Part shown: positions 7,101 to 13,033 of the stretch, piece by piece
Layout of the letters: every line of letters begins with the position of its first letter
Position numbering within the stretch: position 1 is the first letter of the stretch
Assembly: GCA_025356795.1 (NCBI GenBank)
Contig: JANXRR010000155.1
Coordinates: forward strand, 1 to 13,033
Direction of reading: 5' to 3'
Source: Bacteroidia bacterium
Lineage (GTDB): Bacteria > Bacteroidota > Bacteroidia > Cytophagales > Cyclobacteriaceae
DNA: 13,033 nt
Program-made: the position numbers and the translations under genes
Notes under the pieces: model-generated
Told to the model about the DNA's origin: nothing
The model's input: only the letters and a program-made list of their open reading frames with translations
The model's database searches: none

Positions 7101-8811
7101 GATGGTTAAAGATCCTAACGTACCAATTGAAAACTCCTATTTCTATACCACACGTAAGGAGTTAGATTCATTGAGGTTCAATGCTGAAAAGGCGGAGTAT
7201 GATATTAAAAAACAAGAACTTAAAGTAAGTGGTATACCTTACATAATTGTTGCCGATGCCAAAATAACGCCCGAAAATAATGAAGTGTTAATTTTAGAGA
7301 ATGCCAAAATTGGACAGTTGAAAAATACAGTAATTGTATTAGATACCTTGAATGGCTATCACCGGCTAACGGATGGAGTAGTGGACATTATTTCGAGAAA
7401 GGAATTTACAGGATATGCTACCTACCAGTATGTAAACGCTGCCAATGATACGTTTGCTATTAAAATGACCAACTTCCATTTGGAGCCAATCATAAAGGAG
7501 TCTGTTGCTGGAGCAGGGGTAAAGAAAAAGGGCACTAAAAAAATTGGGGCTTCCCAACAAACTGTAGCAGTCGGATCAGTAGCGGAGGCAGATAAGCTCC
7601 ACTTGGTAAAAAACATAGTATTTAAAGGGGATCTCACCATGTATGCAACTAAGCCTGCGCTACAATTAAAGGGCTTCGTGAAATTGGATTTGAAACGTTT
7701 AAAGGAACATAATTTATGGCTAACTTATGAGAATACTGGCGATGAAAAAGATGTTTTTATTGATTTTGACAACGCCTTAACCGAAGATGGCAAAAAACCT
7801 GATGCCGGTCTCCATTTTGCTGATGACAATAGTCTATACATTTCATTTATAAACAATAAAAAAGCCGAAGAGCATGAAGACTTTTTTATTCCGAGTGGGG
7901 CACTCTTCTTCGATTATGAAAAAAATGAATTTAAAATTGAAGATCGAGAAAAGGCAGCAGGCAATAAGTTATCAGGCAGGGTATTTTCTTACAATGAGGA
8001 CTCACAAGATGTTCGTTTTGAAGGGCCAGTAAATTTCTTTAAGGGCACAAGTGATTTTAAACTTACATCAACCGTTATTGGAAGCGGTAATCTGGAAACC
8101 AATGAAATAAAGATGAATTCATTTTTAATGTCGGAAATGAATATCCCCCCTGCGGCCTTTCAGTTAATGGCGGCCTCGCTTCAAGAGGTAATTAAAAACG
8201 AAGGAGGAAGCGAAGGGTTAGGTGATCAAACAGAACTATTATATAAAATAGCTGATATAGTGGGAGAGAAAGTTGCTAAAGATTATGAACAAAAATCGTT
8301 ACAGAACTATTCTTCATTAGGCTTGATACCAGCCTTGGCAAAGCCACTCGTTTTCTCGAATGTAAATTTAAAATGGTCTCAAAAACAAAAATCATTTTAT
8401 AGCGAAGGATCTATTGGTATCAGTAATAGTTTTAAGATGGACATCAATGGTGGATTTGAAGGCTTCATGGAAATAAAAAAAGATGAAGCGGGGAATCCTA
8501 TCTTTCACGTGTTCTTTAAAGCCTCACCAGAGGTGTGGTATTATTTCGGTTATGAGGATAATCGATTGATGGTTCACTCTGGCGATGAGAGATTCAACCA
8601 AATTATTGCAAAGAAAACCAATGTAGCAAAAGCGAAAGTAGGCGAACTTGTTTATGTGCCTGGCAGTAATGATGAAACACTGAGTTTTATAAATCGCTAC
8701 CGACAAACATATTATGGGGTAGACGTGCCTTACGATTTAAGCAGTGGAACAAGCACCACAAAAAAATCAGATAAAAAGAAAGAGGAGAAAAAAGAAGACG
8801 ATGGCTTTTAA
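4102..8811 (+). CDS. Very large exported beta-rich protein of unknown function
   Basis: A 1569-residue protein that I cannot place in a named family. It starts with GTG; no closer ATG would keep the signal peptide MKKLLLYCFVLVVSC... The leader could be cleaved by signal peptidase I after SAYG (before Q21) or processed as a lipoprotein at C15 (lipobox VVSC). Residues about 45-170 are helical and charged. From about 215 to 1540 the sequence is dominated by alternating hydrophobic/polar strands ending in short turns, e.g. DQIRWDLKSDSLNIFNFG (about 437-454), YDSFLINLKKIDSIRFYLYE (about 636-655) and a stretch near 1035-1100 (AEYDIKKQELKVSGIPYI) resembling OstA/LptA-like beta repeats. A short helical segment lies near 1349-1400. 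The last 20 residues are a Lys/Glu/Asp-rich tail ending in DDGF. It lies 56 bp after prmA. Likely in the periplasm or attached to the outer membrane; the resemblance to LPS-transport folds is only an impression. Confidence 0.8.
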   Translation: MKKLLLYCFVLVVSCSSAYGQVQDSSYHLGFQDSVRVVLENSKGVEAITIGAGFSSLWNNLSPTQQQLIKSQAKLMRRKQFALRPHFVNYFGTLVALVNSPTSDPTLFDNFLRVTNKVLIKEGQAKFNEYLVQFKDFVEQHLLASNKVFRLHVIDDKYRLDYIEPAPAYNPLTDTIPVVAPEPDTTLANLPSYLQPIQQPDITGPVLFFDQITFNFATLYDSVFLSNTKGILSLKDHLFVGEGGRFDWTAAGLGQDSVYYDLTKYSFNVSKPELKAAQGKLTYTGKTQEAVPGIFEFKSISHKDPKTSTYPRFASYVNNVPLSFGTDKIEYLGGLALKGSKISSGSVAGGWSSLRVRGDSSRKFSALSRLFEFRDSTITALQTRMSIYMDNDSIFHPSVYMSYDFGKEKIALSKEKGNMKNSPYSSSFFSIDFNADQIRWDLKSDSLNIFNFGSGKSAPLIIESTDFYDPEDYRILRGHGFYFHPLALVANYAVKAGTQDITVYDIVGKYTLEEMKMAMDFLAQKGMIEYEATSGKVHVKDKAIHMVQSAKGNSDYDDLKIHSYIEGSANATINFSKNYMKVRGVEDFVLSDSLHVEIKPDSSEIKILKNRDIEFNGRVNAGTFEIMGKNFTLRYDSFLINLKKIDSIRFYLYEKNGTRTRLKNSLQVSDSSSTASKSNGKLFINLPDNKSGRRKQSHYPRMDATEGGVVYFGQHKVVSGKNDHSIQFGENKGLYFVAPPFKMDSLNYVDSKAMKFDGEFRSSGIFPGFQEKLHTMKDKSLGFEHKVPAGGYQLYKGEGKLQGVINLDNSGLRSKGKIDYLAAHIESDDFLFTTDSVTGKGKKGEIKETVINNVSFPQVTFPEFKMNWIPKKDSLSLKNLKEPFSLYKGLAQLRGSLTVTKNGVLGDGSFSALGTESTSQQFKFLGTEFSARHTKFKVKSENPDKPALAGNDISLVFNLEKNFADISPEIEGDAAIEFPFAQFKTSIPKAHWDLKTQKIEMVKDPNVPIENSYFYTTRKELDSLRFNAEKAEYDIKKQELKVSGIPYIIVADAKITPENNEVLILENAKIGQLKNTVIVLDTLNGYHRLTDGVVDIISRKEFTGYATYQYVNAANDTFAIKMTNFHLEPIIKESVAGAGVKKKGTKKIGASQQTVAVGSVAEADKLHLVKNIVFKGDLTMYATKPALQLKGFVKLDLKRLKEHNLWLTYENTGDEKDVFIDFDNALTEDGKKPDAGLHFADDNSLYISFINNKKAEEHEDFFIPSGALFFDYEKNEFKIEDREKAAGNKLSGRVFSYNEDSQDVRFEGPVNFFKGTSDFKLTSTVIGSGNLETNEIKMNSFLMSEMNIPPAAFQLMAASLQEVIKNEGGSEGLGDQTELLYKIADIVGEKVAKDYEQKSLQNYSSLGLIPALAKPLVFSNVNLKWSQKQKSFYSEGSIGISNSFKMDINGGFEGFMEIKKDEAGNPIFHVFFKASPEVWYYFGYEDNRLMVHSGDERFNQIIAKKTNVAKAKVGELVYVPGSNDETLSFINRYRQTYYGVDVPYDLSSGTSTTKKSDKKKEEKKEDDGF

Positions 8812-8933
8812 AAATCATAAGCCGATAAAATTAGAATGGCTCAAATAAAGTTTAATCATCAATCTTGGCTCTTCAGTAGCCGTTTGCTTTAATCGTTTTT
8901 ATTACTGCACCAAGTTTTTTGGCTGGTGGATTG

Positions 8934-8963
8934 TTGCATATGTTTGGCTAAACCAAATAGCAA
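8934..8963. terminator. Possible bidirectional hairpin between convergent genes
   Basis: TTGC (8934-8937), a 3-nt bulge, then TGTTTGG (8941-8947) can pair with CCAAATA (8953-8959) and GCAA (8960-8963) around the loop CTAAA. This gives about 11 pairs including one G-T. It lies in the 152-bp gap between the convergent 1569-residue gene and the thioredoxin-like gene, directly abutting the latter's stop codon. There is no clean T-tract after it on either strand, so the termination role is uncertain. Confidence 0.3.
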
Positions 8964-9506
8964 TCATTCTAAAATAGACTCTATCTCGTCCAATTTTTCT
9001 TCTGAAAATGAGCCCGAGGTAGCATACCTGATAATGCCTTTCGAATCAAGAACAAAAAAGTAAGGTGTTTCTCGATCGTCAAAGTTTAAGCTTTCTTTAT
9101 ACGGTTTTAATTGACCCTTGTAAAACAAAATATAGGGGAGCAATTGTGGATCTACTTTCTTCAATGCTTTTCTTTTTACAATACCAGCAGCAGCAGCATT
9201 TACACCCGTGAACATAGGAATGAAAAACACATTAACATCGTGACCGAAATTTTTCATCACGCCTTCGGGTTTATCAATAAACTTATGAAAGGTGGGTTCA
9301 AACCACGTGAGTAATTCCTCTTCTGCTTTTTTTGAATAGGCAAGGCCAAGTATGGTATATTTTCCAATAATGTTTTCGGGCAATTTCATTTTTAAATCAT
9401 TGATTGTTTCTGTTTCCATGGGCGGAAAACTTTTTCCAATTAACGGATTTTGAGACCGCACTTGGTAAAAACTGAGGATAATGAAGCTAAAAATTAAAGT
9501 TTTCAT
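8964..9506 (-). CDS. Exported thioredoxin-fold-like protein without cysteines
   Basis: A 180-residue protein with a signal peptide (MKTLIFSFIILSFYQVRSQ, cleavage near residue 18). The mature part has the layout of a TlpA/peroxiredoxin-type thioredoxin fold: LIGKSFPPME near 22-31, a first core strand KYTILGLAYS (49-58) where a CxxC would normally follow, a helix EEELLTWFEPTFHKFI (62-77), a strand VNVFFIPMF (91-99), and a late TPYFFVLDSKGIIRYATSG (147-165) equal to the cis-Pro/beta-hairpin region. The protein has no cysteine at all, so thiol-disulfide chemistry is excluded. There is some resemblance to ATP10-like proteins, which share such a fold, but this is not firm. The ATG at 9506 is divergent from the TPR gene. 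Exported; function unknown. Confidence 0.7.
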   Translation of the reverse strand: MKTLIFSFIILSFYQVRSQNPLIGKSFPPMETETINDLKMKLPENIIGKYTILGLAYSKKAEEELLTWFEPTFHKFIDKPEGVMKNFGHDVNVFFIPMFTGVNAAAAGIVKRKALKKVDPQLLPYILFYKGQLKPYKESLNFDDRETPYFFVLDSKGIIRYATSGSFSEEKLDEIESILE

Positions 9507-9564
9507 TGGCGGACAATATGTTTTTTATTTCACTTCGAGAACAGCACTTGTTATGATGTTTTAC

Positions 9565-9572
9565 CAAAGTTA
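9565..9572 (-). promoter_or_regulatory. Candidate -7 element for the thioredoxin-like gene
   Basis: On the minus strand TAACTTTG is an exact match to the Bacteroidota -7 consensus TAnnTTTG, lying about 58 bp upstream of the ATG at 9506. The -33 position has only a T-rich stretch and no clear TTG. The rest of the 183-bp divergent region (9507-9689) is very AT-rich, and I could not identify a matching promoter for the TPR gene on the plus strand. Confidence 0.4.
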
Positions 9573-9689
9573 ATTCACTTATTTACCTACGAAATTAAGT
9601 TGTAGTTATTACTTTATTAACAACCTATTTATAGTTTGCGCAACTTTTTATTGTTACAACCAGTCTATAACTCAATAATTTAAAATACC

Positions 9690-10637
9690 ATGCTTAAGAC
9701 TTTTTTATTGATATTTTTTTCTGTGGCTTTGTTTGCACAAACAAAAATTGAATCTGCTAAAAAACTTTTTGAAGAGAAGAAGTTTGCGGAGGCAAAAAAG
9801 ATATTAACCCCTATAAAAGAGGAATCGGCAGACTATGATAAGGCGCAATACTACCTGGGTAGAATTGCCTTTGAAGAAAAACTATACGATGCTGCCACCG
9901 ATTACTTTGAGCAGGCCGTGGAGGCAAATGATAAAGTGGCAGATTATCACAGTTGGCTGGGTAACACCTATGGCGTAATTGCACAAAATGCGAATGTAAT
10001 TAAACAAGGTATGCTGGCGCCCAAAATGAAAAAGGAATGGGAGAAGGCAATTTCTCTCAATCCACAAGAGTTGGAATGCCGAACATCATTGATTCAATAT
10101 TATTTGCAAGCCCCGAGCTTCATGGGCGGAAGTATAGAAAAAGCAAAAGAAGTAGCCAACCAAATTTTAAAGATAAAGCCAGCCGAGGGCCACAGGCAAT
10201 TGGGAAATATTTATCTTGCAAATAAGAAATCGGGAGAAGCAGAGGGGGAATTTAAAGAAATGGTAAAGGTTGATCCTAGCTATATTTCTGCATTGATAAA
10301 TTTTTATGTGAAGGAAAAGAAATACGATCAGGCATTTGCATTACTTGAAGTTGCCTTAACGAGTAATCCGAATGATATGCTTGCTATTTACCAACTAGGA
10401 AGAGCCAGCGCAATTACCGGATTGAAATTGGAAAGAGGTGAAGAATGCCTAAAAAAATACCTTACTTATAAGCCCCAAGTGAACGAACCCTCCCTTGCAG
10501 GAGCCAACATGCGCCTTGCTCAAATTTATGAGAAGAAAGGCAAAAAAGCAGAGGCTAAGAAATTATTTGAGACCGCCTTGAAAGAAGATAGTTCTTTAAA
10601 AGAGGCCAAGGAAGGGCTGGAAAGGCTTTCTAAATAA
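9690..10637 (+). CDS. Exported tetratricopeptide-repeat protein
   Basis: A 315-residue protein with a short signal peptide (MLKTFLLIFFSVALFAQ, cleavage around residue 16) and helical TPR units through the mature part. Recognisable repeats include 17-47 (AKKLFEEKKFAEAKKIL), 51-84 (AQYYLGRIAFEEKLYDAA), 116-139, 150-197 (GHRQLGNIYLANKKSGEAEGEF), 199-229 and 273-306 (MRLAQIYEKKGKKAEAKKLF). Such proteins act as scaffolds for protein-protein contacts in the periplasm or at the outer membrane; the partner is unknown. The ATG sits after a long AT-rich leader with no Shine-Dalgarno. It is a single-gene unit, divergent from the thioredoxin-like gene and ended by the repeat array and terminator downstream. 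Confidence 0.85.
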   Translation: MLKTFLLIFFSVALFAQTKIESAKKLFEEKKFAEAKKILTPIKEESADYDKAQYYLGRIAFEEKLYDAATDYFEQAVEANDKVADYHSWLGNTYGVIAQNANVIKQGMLAPKMKKEWEKAISLNPQELECRTSLIQYYLQAPSFMGGSIEKAKEVANQILKIKPAEGHRQLGNIYLANKKSGEAEGEFKEMVKVDPSYISALINFYVKEKKYDQAFALLEVALTSNPNDMLAIYQLGRASAITGLKLERGEECLKKYLTYKPQVNEPSLAGANMRLAQIYEKKGKKAEAKKLFETALKEDSSLKEAKEGLERLSK

Positions 10638-10690
10638 TTTTAACATATTTCCTACACAAAGATATTTTCTGCATCCCTTTTAATGCTAAA

Positions 10691-10858
10691 AGCACCAACC
10701 GAGCAACTAAGAGGTGCAACGATGGAGCAAAAAGCCTCAGCGATGGACCTTTTAGGTGCAACGTTGCAGTTAAAAGCACCAACCGAGCAGCTAAAAGGTG
10801 CAACGATGGAGCAAAAAGGTGCAACGATGGAGCAAAAAGGTGCAACGATGGGTAAAAA
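10691..10858. repeat. Minisatellite: eight 21-bp tandem units
   Basis: Eight contiguous 21-bp units start at 10691, 10712, 10733, 10754, 10775, 10796, 10817 and 10838. Units 2, 6 and 7 (starting AGGTGCAACGATGG) are identical over 21 bp. Units 1 and 5 (AGCACCAACCGAGCA...) form a second type differing from each other at 2 positions. Units 3, 4 and 8 are divergent. The order type B-A-C-A', then B-A-A-A'' shows an 84-bp higher-order period. Several units end in an A-tract of 4-5, so A-tracts recur at two helical turns. Unit 4 contains the 12-bp palindrome TGCAACGTTGCA (10757-10768). The array fills the convergent gap downstream of the TPR gene. Because 21 is a multiple of 3 and stops are rare, open frames appear on both strands; I do not call a gene. 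The rest of the gap (10638-10690 and 10880-10961) shows only a weak 5-bp hairpin at 10935-10947. Confidence 0.95.
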
Positions 10859-10879
10859 GAGCCATCATTGGTTCTTTTT
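10854..10879. terminator. Bidirectional intrinsic terminator
   Basis: AAAAAGAGCCA (10854-10864), loop TCAT, TGGTTCTTTTT (10869-10879) form an 11-bp stem with a single G-T wobble. The A-run on one side and T-run on the other make it usable from both strands. It lies between the convergent TPR gene (ends 10637) and the minus-strand gene ending at 10962. Its left arm includes the A-run of the last 21-bp repeat unit, so array and terminator are joined. Confidence 0.7.
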
Positions 10880-10961
10880 GTCAGACGTTGCTTGTTTGCT
10901 ATAGTATTGACTGTCTATTTGGCATGGAAGTATGGCTAGTTGCTAGCTTTCTTAAAAACAA

Positions 10962-11969
10962 TCACTTCAACTTCCTCTCAGCTTTGTAGGCGTTAATATG
11001 ATTTCCTAATGCCTCTTGCCACGTAACATCGGCATCCCACTTGCCAAGAAACACTTCACCCGTTTCCAGCTTTTTAAAGTAAAATTTATACACTTCTTCA
11101 TCAGAGGGAATGGTCTTAATTTGAAGTTCACCATTCACAAACGTGGCCGATGCAATTGCACTCTCCGATTTGGTTGTCACATAGTCCAACACATTTTTAG
11201 CCAATGCTCCTTTGGCGTGCACGTATCTCATCACATAAACAAAGTTTTTTTTGCGCAATTCACCTTCTTCGGTTTTTAAATCAACAACCTCATATTTGCC
11301 TGAGTAGTTTTCTTTTAAAAATTGCTCCAGTTCTTTGTCTGCCGCCTCATTTCCAATTTTTGGAAACGCCACCAAGAAGTAGCCAATATCGGTGGTGAGG
11401 GTTTCATTTCTTCGTCCTGTAATTGGTTTCGCTTCTTTAGCAGAAATATATTCTGGCAAATCGTTTATGAGAAAATTTTGTTTCTTTTCTGTAGCAATAG
11501 CTGTTTGAAAGATTTCGCGAAGGGCATCATTCAATACGTTTTTATGGACAAACCACGTAGGCTGGCCAACTTCTATAAAGTCTATTTTGCCATTGAAATT
11601 TGTGATGTAAAACTCTACTTGATCATTTACTTTTCTAATGAAAATTAAAAAGCGTATGTCTCTTTTTAACAAATATTTTAATGTAGCATTTCGGCAATCT
11701 ATACCCGCCATGCTGCTGGCAATTTCAAAATACGATACGGCATCAATACCTGTTTGCTGAAATGCTTTTTGTGTGGATTGTAATTCTGTTTCGGCCATAG
11801 CCAAATCATAGAAAACAGCAGATCTACTGGCCAACAAATTGGATGGCATGCCTGCGTCTAATTTAAAAGAAGCAAAAATCTTTGCTTCCTCAGGATAGCT
11901 TTGAGCCCTTAGCCCAATTGCGTTGATAAAAAATAAAATGCCAATTGTAAATTTCAAGCTCCTGATCAA
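10962..11969 (-). CDS. Exported protein of unknown function, TTG start
   Basis: A 335-residue protein with a signal peptide (MIRSLKFTIGILFFINAIG, cleavage likely after RAQ at about residue 23). The first codon is TTG: an in-frame stop lies nine codons upstream, no ATG or GTG intervenes, and the signal peptide would be lost with a later start. The mature part begins SYPEEAKIFASFKLDAGMP and mixes alpha and beta; a KRDIRFLIFIRKVNDQVEFYI-like strand pair lies near 102-122. One cysteine (about residue 92) is present. I recognise no catalytic motif. It starts 41 bp after the STAS-like gene and is probably the last gene of the Rieske-STAS unit. No function is proposed. Confidence 0.75.
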   Translation of the reverse strand: MIRSLKFTIGILFFINAIGLRAQSYPEEAKIFASFKLDAGMPSNLLASRSAVFYDLAMAETELQSTQKAFQQTGIDAVSYFEIASSMAGIDCRNATLKYLLKRDIRFLIFIRKVNDQVEFYITNFNGKIDFIEVGQPTWFVHKNVLNDALREIFQTAIATEKKQNFLINDLPEYISAKEAKPITGRRNETLTTDIGYFLVAFPKIGNEAADKELEQFLKENYSGKYEVVDLKTEEGELRKKNFVYVMRYVHAKGALAKNVLDYVTTKSESAIASATFVNGELQIKTIPSDEEVYKFYFKKLETGEVFLGKWDADVTWQEALGNHINAYKAERKLK

Positions 11970-12010
11970 CGTTACATTTTGAAAAAAATTGAGTTATGCA
12001 GGGTCATAAT

Positions 12011-12382
12011 TTAATCCTTGCAAAGATATTCCATAGCTTCCTCTTTGCTTTTTACTTGCTGCACTTTTGATTTTACTACAAGATTATGAGCTTTTAGCAA
12101 GATTGCTTTCGTGCCCGTTATTCCCATAATGGCCGATTTCATTCTGTAGGTAGCCTGCAATTCCTTATCGGCTTGTTTTGCCGCCTCCAAAAAACCAGGA
12201 GTGGCAAAACAGCCTGTTACATTTGAAAAAAAACGAAGTGTTTCGCCTTGCTTAACTTCTTTTAATTTCGCTACGGCATTATTCAACTGTTTGGTCATGT
12301 TCTCATCCAGTATAATGCCTGTGTAGTCTACAATCAAAATGTCTTTTCCATTGTGGTTTTCCCATTTTATTTCCATGTGCAT
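12011..12382 (-). CDS. STAS/SpoIIAA-like domain protein
   Basis: A single-domain cytoplasmic protein, 123 residues from the ATG at 12382. It opens with the strand pair MEIKWENHNGKDILIVDYTG (3-22), then a helix ENMTKQLNNAVAKLKE (27-42), the strand LRFFSNVTGCFATP (49-62), a helix LEAAKQADKE (65-74), MKSAIMGITGTKAILL (81-96) and a final helix KEEAMEYL (113-120). This order fits the SpoIIAA-like/STAS fold, a family of small binding or regulatory domains. The reading frame is open to an ATG at 12436, which would overlap the Rieske gene by 20 bp and add residues unlike the family; 12382 (or 12376) leaves a 34-bp gap. There is no kinase or anti-sigma partner nearby, so the regulatory role is unknown. 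Confidence 0.7.
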   Translation of the reverse strand: MHMEIKWENHNGKDILIVDYTGIILDENMTKQLNNAVAKLKEVKQGETLRFFSNVTGCFATPGFLEAAKQADKELQATYRMKSAIMGITGTKAILLKAHNLVVKSKVQQVKSKEEAMEYLCKD

Positions 12383-12416
12383 TTTTTTAATAACTAATCT
12401 ATCCGTATTAACTTCA

Positions 12417-12737
12417 TTAAATCCAAAGGTAAACACCTTGCGCGTCTTCCTTTATTAGATAGGTTTTTAAATCGCGCGAGCGTTCTCCTGTTTCTCGGCC
12501 AGTTGCAAGTTTAAATCGGTAACCATGCCAAGGGCAACTTACTTCTCCTAAATAATTAACGGTGCCCTTACTTAATGATTCTCCATTATGTGAGCATTTG
12601 TCTTCCAGGGCATACAGATTATTTTCAAAAAGGACGAGGCATACGCGTTGATCACCTATTAAAAGTAATTGTGGCCTTCCTGCGTGAAGCCGCTTTCTCG
12701 CTTCTTCGGGTTCAGGAAATATTTTCTGCCACTCCAT
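12417..12737 (-). CDS. Rieske [2Fe-2S] ferredoxin-like protein
   Basis: A 106-residue single-domain protein with both halves of the Rieske cluster-binding motif: C48-S-H50 (in DKCSHNGESLSKG) and C68-P-W-H71 (in EVSCPWHGYRF), 17 residues apart as in Rieske-type ferredoxins. Two cysteines and two histidines would hold a [2Fe-2S] centre for one-electron transfer. There is no signal peptide or membrane anchor, so it should be a soluble cytoplasmic ferredoxin of the type serving oxygenases or nitrite reductases, not a bc1 subunit. No such enzyme is encoded here. It heads a minus-strand unit with the STAS-like gene (34-bp gap) and the exported 335-residue protein, and has a good promoter upstream. 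Confidence 0.92.
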   Translation of the reverse strand: MEWQKIFPEPEEARKRLHAGRPQLLLIGDQRVCLVLFENNLYALEDKCSHNGESLSKGTVNYLGEVSCPWHGYRFKLATGRETGERSRDLKTYLIKEDAQGVYLWI

Positions 12738-12802
12738 GAGGATTTTATTTAGGATTTATTAGCGGATTCTAAAAATAAGGTTTCTACAAACTATCTTACC
12801 CA

Positions 12803-12832
12803 CAAAATTAAAGAGTTATAATCTTACACCAA
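12803..12832 (-). promoter_or_regulatory. Bacteroidota-type promoter of the Rieske-STAS unit
   Basis: On the minus strand TTG (12830-12832), a 19-bp spacer and TAATTTTG (12803-12810) match the -33/-7 consensus with ideal spacing. Transcription would begin near 12797, giving a leader of about 60 nt before the ATG at 12737. It lies in the divergent 107-bp gap shared with the M20 gene; I found no equally good element for that gene on the plus strand. Confidence 0.55.
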
Positions 12833-12844
12833 CTTTTAGAGTAC

Positions 12845-13033
12845 ATGCAAAAGCTAACTTTTCTTGTTTTACTACTTGCTGCCTTCTCCATTATGGCACA
12901 AGTCAATCCAAAATTACAAGCAAAAATAGATCAACAAGCAAAGGAGATTGAGCCAAAAATTAGTGAGTGGAGAAGGTACTTTCATCAACATCCTGAACTG
13001 TCCAATCAAGAATATAATACTGGAAAATTCATT
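12845..13033 (+). CDS. M20-family amidohydrolase/peptidase, N-terminal fragment (runs off right edge)
   Basis: The frame is open from the ATG at 12845 to the window edge (63 codons). Residues 1-18 are a signal peptide (MQKLTFLVLLLAAFSIMAQ, cleavage around MA-Q), so the protein is exported. After a charged helix comes ISEWRRYFHQHPELSNQEYNT (39-59), the N-terminal hallmark (RRxxHxxPELSxxE) of the M20 aminoacylase/amidohydrolase family, which uses two metal ions to hydrolyse N-acyl amino acids or peptides. The metal-binding residues lie beyond the edge. It is divergent from the Rieske gene. The family is clear despite the short fragment; the substrate is not. Confidence 0.85.
   Translation, partial: MQKLTFLVLLLAAFSIMAQVNPKLQAKIDQQAKEIEPKISEWRRYFHQHPELSNQEYNTGKFI

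Noticed and set aside
6774..7640. Minus-strand ORFs within the 1569-residue gene
   Set aside because: The long plus-strand frame is continuous with a signal peptide and regular beta pattern; the antisense frames are short and featureless.
10691..10858. CRISPR array
   Set aside because: The 21-bp units are directly contiguous, with no unique spacers, and no cas gene is nearby.
10630..10904. Small repeat-peptide genes in the minisatellite (plus frame 10683-10904, minus frame 10630-10845)
   Set aside because: Frames are open on both strands simply because the 21-bp unit lacks stops. Differences between unit types mostly change amino acids, and the plus frame reads through the terminator hairpin.
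11016..11648. Three plus-strand ORFs of 64-108 codons
   Set aside because: They are antisense shadows of the 335-residue exported protein, with cysteine- and phenylalanine-rich translations and no recognisable domain.
12011..12436. Longer form of the STAS-like protein starting at 12436
   Set aside because: It would overlap the Rieske gene by 20 bp and add 18 residues with no family similarity; the ATG at 12382 directly precedes the first domain strand.

Overview
The window looks like chromosomal DNA from a Bacteroidota bacterium, most likely of the Cytophagales type. It is AT-rich and most coding regions start without a Shine-Dalgarno motif. Several upstream regions carry the phylum's promoter form (TTG/TTTG, about 18-19 bp, TAnnTTTG). 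The genes are typical of that group: a HupE/UreJ protein beside a DUF6702 protein and an M1 metallopeptidase, tpiA followed by prmA, and many exported proteins of unknown function. The genus cannot be read from the sequence. I see no phage, insertion sequence, CRISPR array, rRNA or tRNA.

Layout. (1) 1-1677, minus strand: the N-terminal 339 codons of an M1-family metallopeptidase that runs off the left edge, preceded in the same direction by a HupE/UreJ-like membrane protein. (2) 1749-8811, plus strand, divergent from (1): a DUF6702 protein whose N-terminal coding region holds an unusual heptamer inverted repeat, then tpiA, prmA and a 1569-residue exported protein of unknown function. Gaps are 22, 79 and 56 bp, so this may be one operon. 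(3) 8964-9506, minus strand: a small exported, probably thioredoxin-fold protein with no cysteine. (4) 9690-10637, plus strand: an exported TPR protein. (5) 10638-10961: a 324-bp convergent intergenic region with eight 21-bp tandem repeats that run straight into a strong bidirectional hairpin terminator. (6) 10962-12737, minus strand: a likely operon of a Rieske [2Fe-2S] protein, a STAS/SpoIIAA-like protein and an exported protein of unknown function, behind a good Bacteroidota promoter. (7) 12845 to the right edge, plus strand: the start of an exported M20-family amidohydrolase/peptidase.

How the genes fit together. tpiA (glycolysis) and prmA (methylation of ribosomal protein L11) are housekeeping genes. 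Most of the other products are predicted to work in the envelope or periplasm: two peptidases, a membrane protein of a family linked to metal uptake, and several secreted proteins without known function. The HupE/DUF6702/M1 cluster has no hydrogenase or urease gene in view, so the HupE-like protein may serve another metal-dependent process. No complete novel system is evident. The least explained items are the 1569-residue protein, the 21-bp repeat array, and the inverted heptamer repeat that encodes part of the DUF6702 protein.
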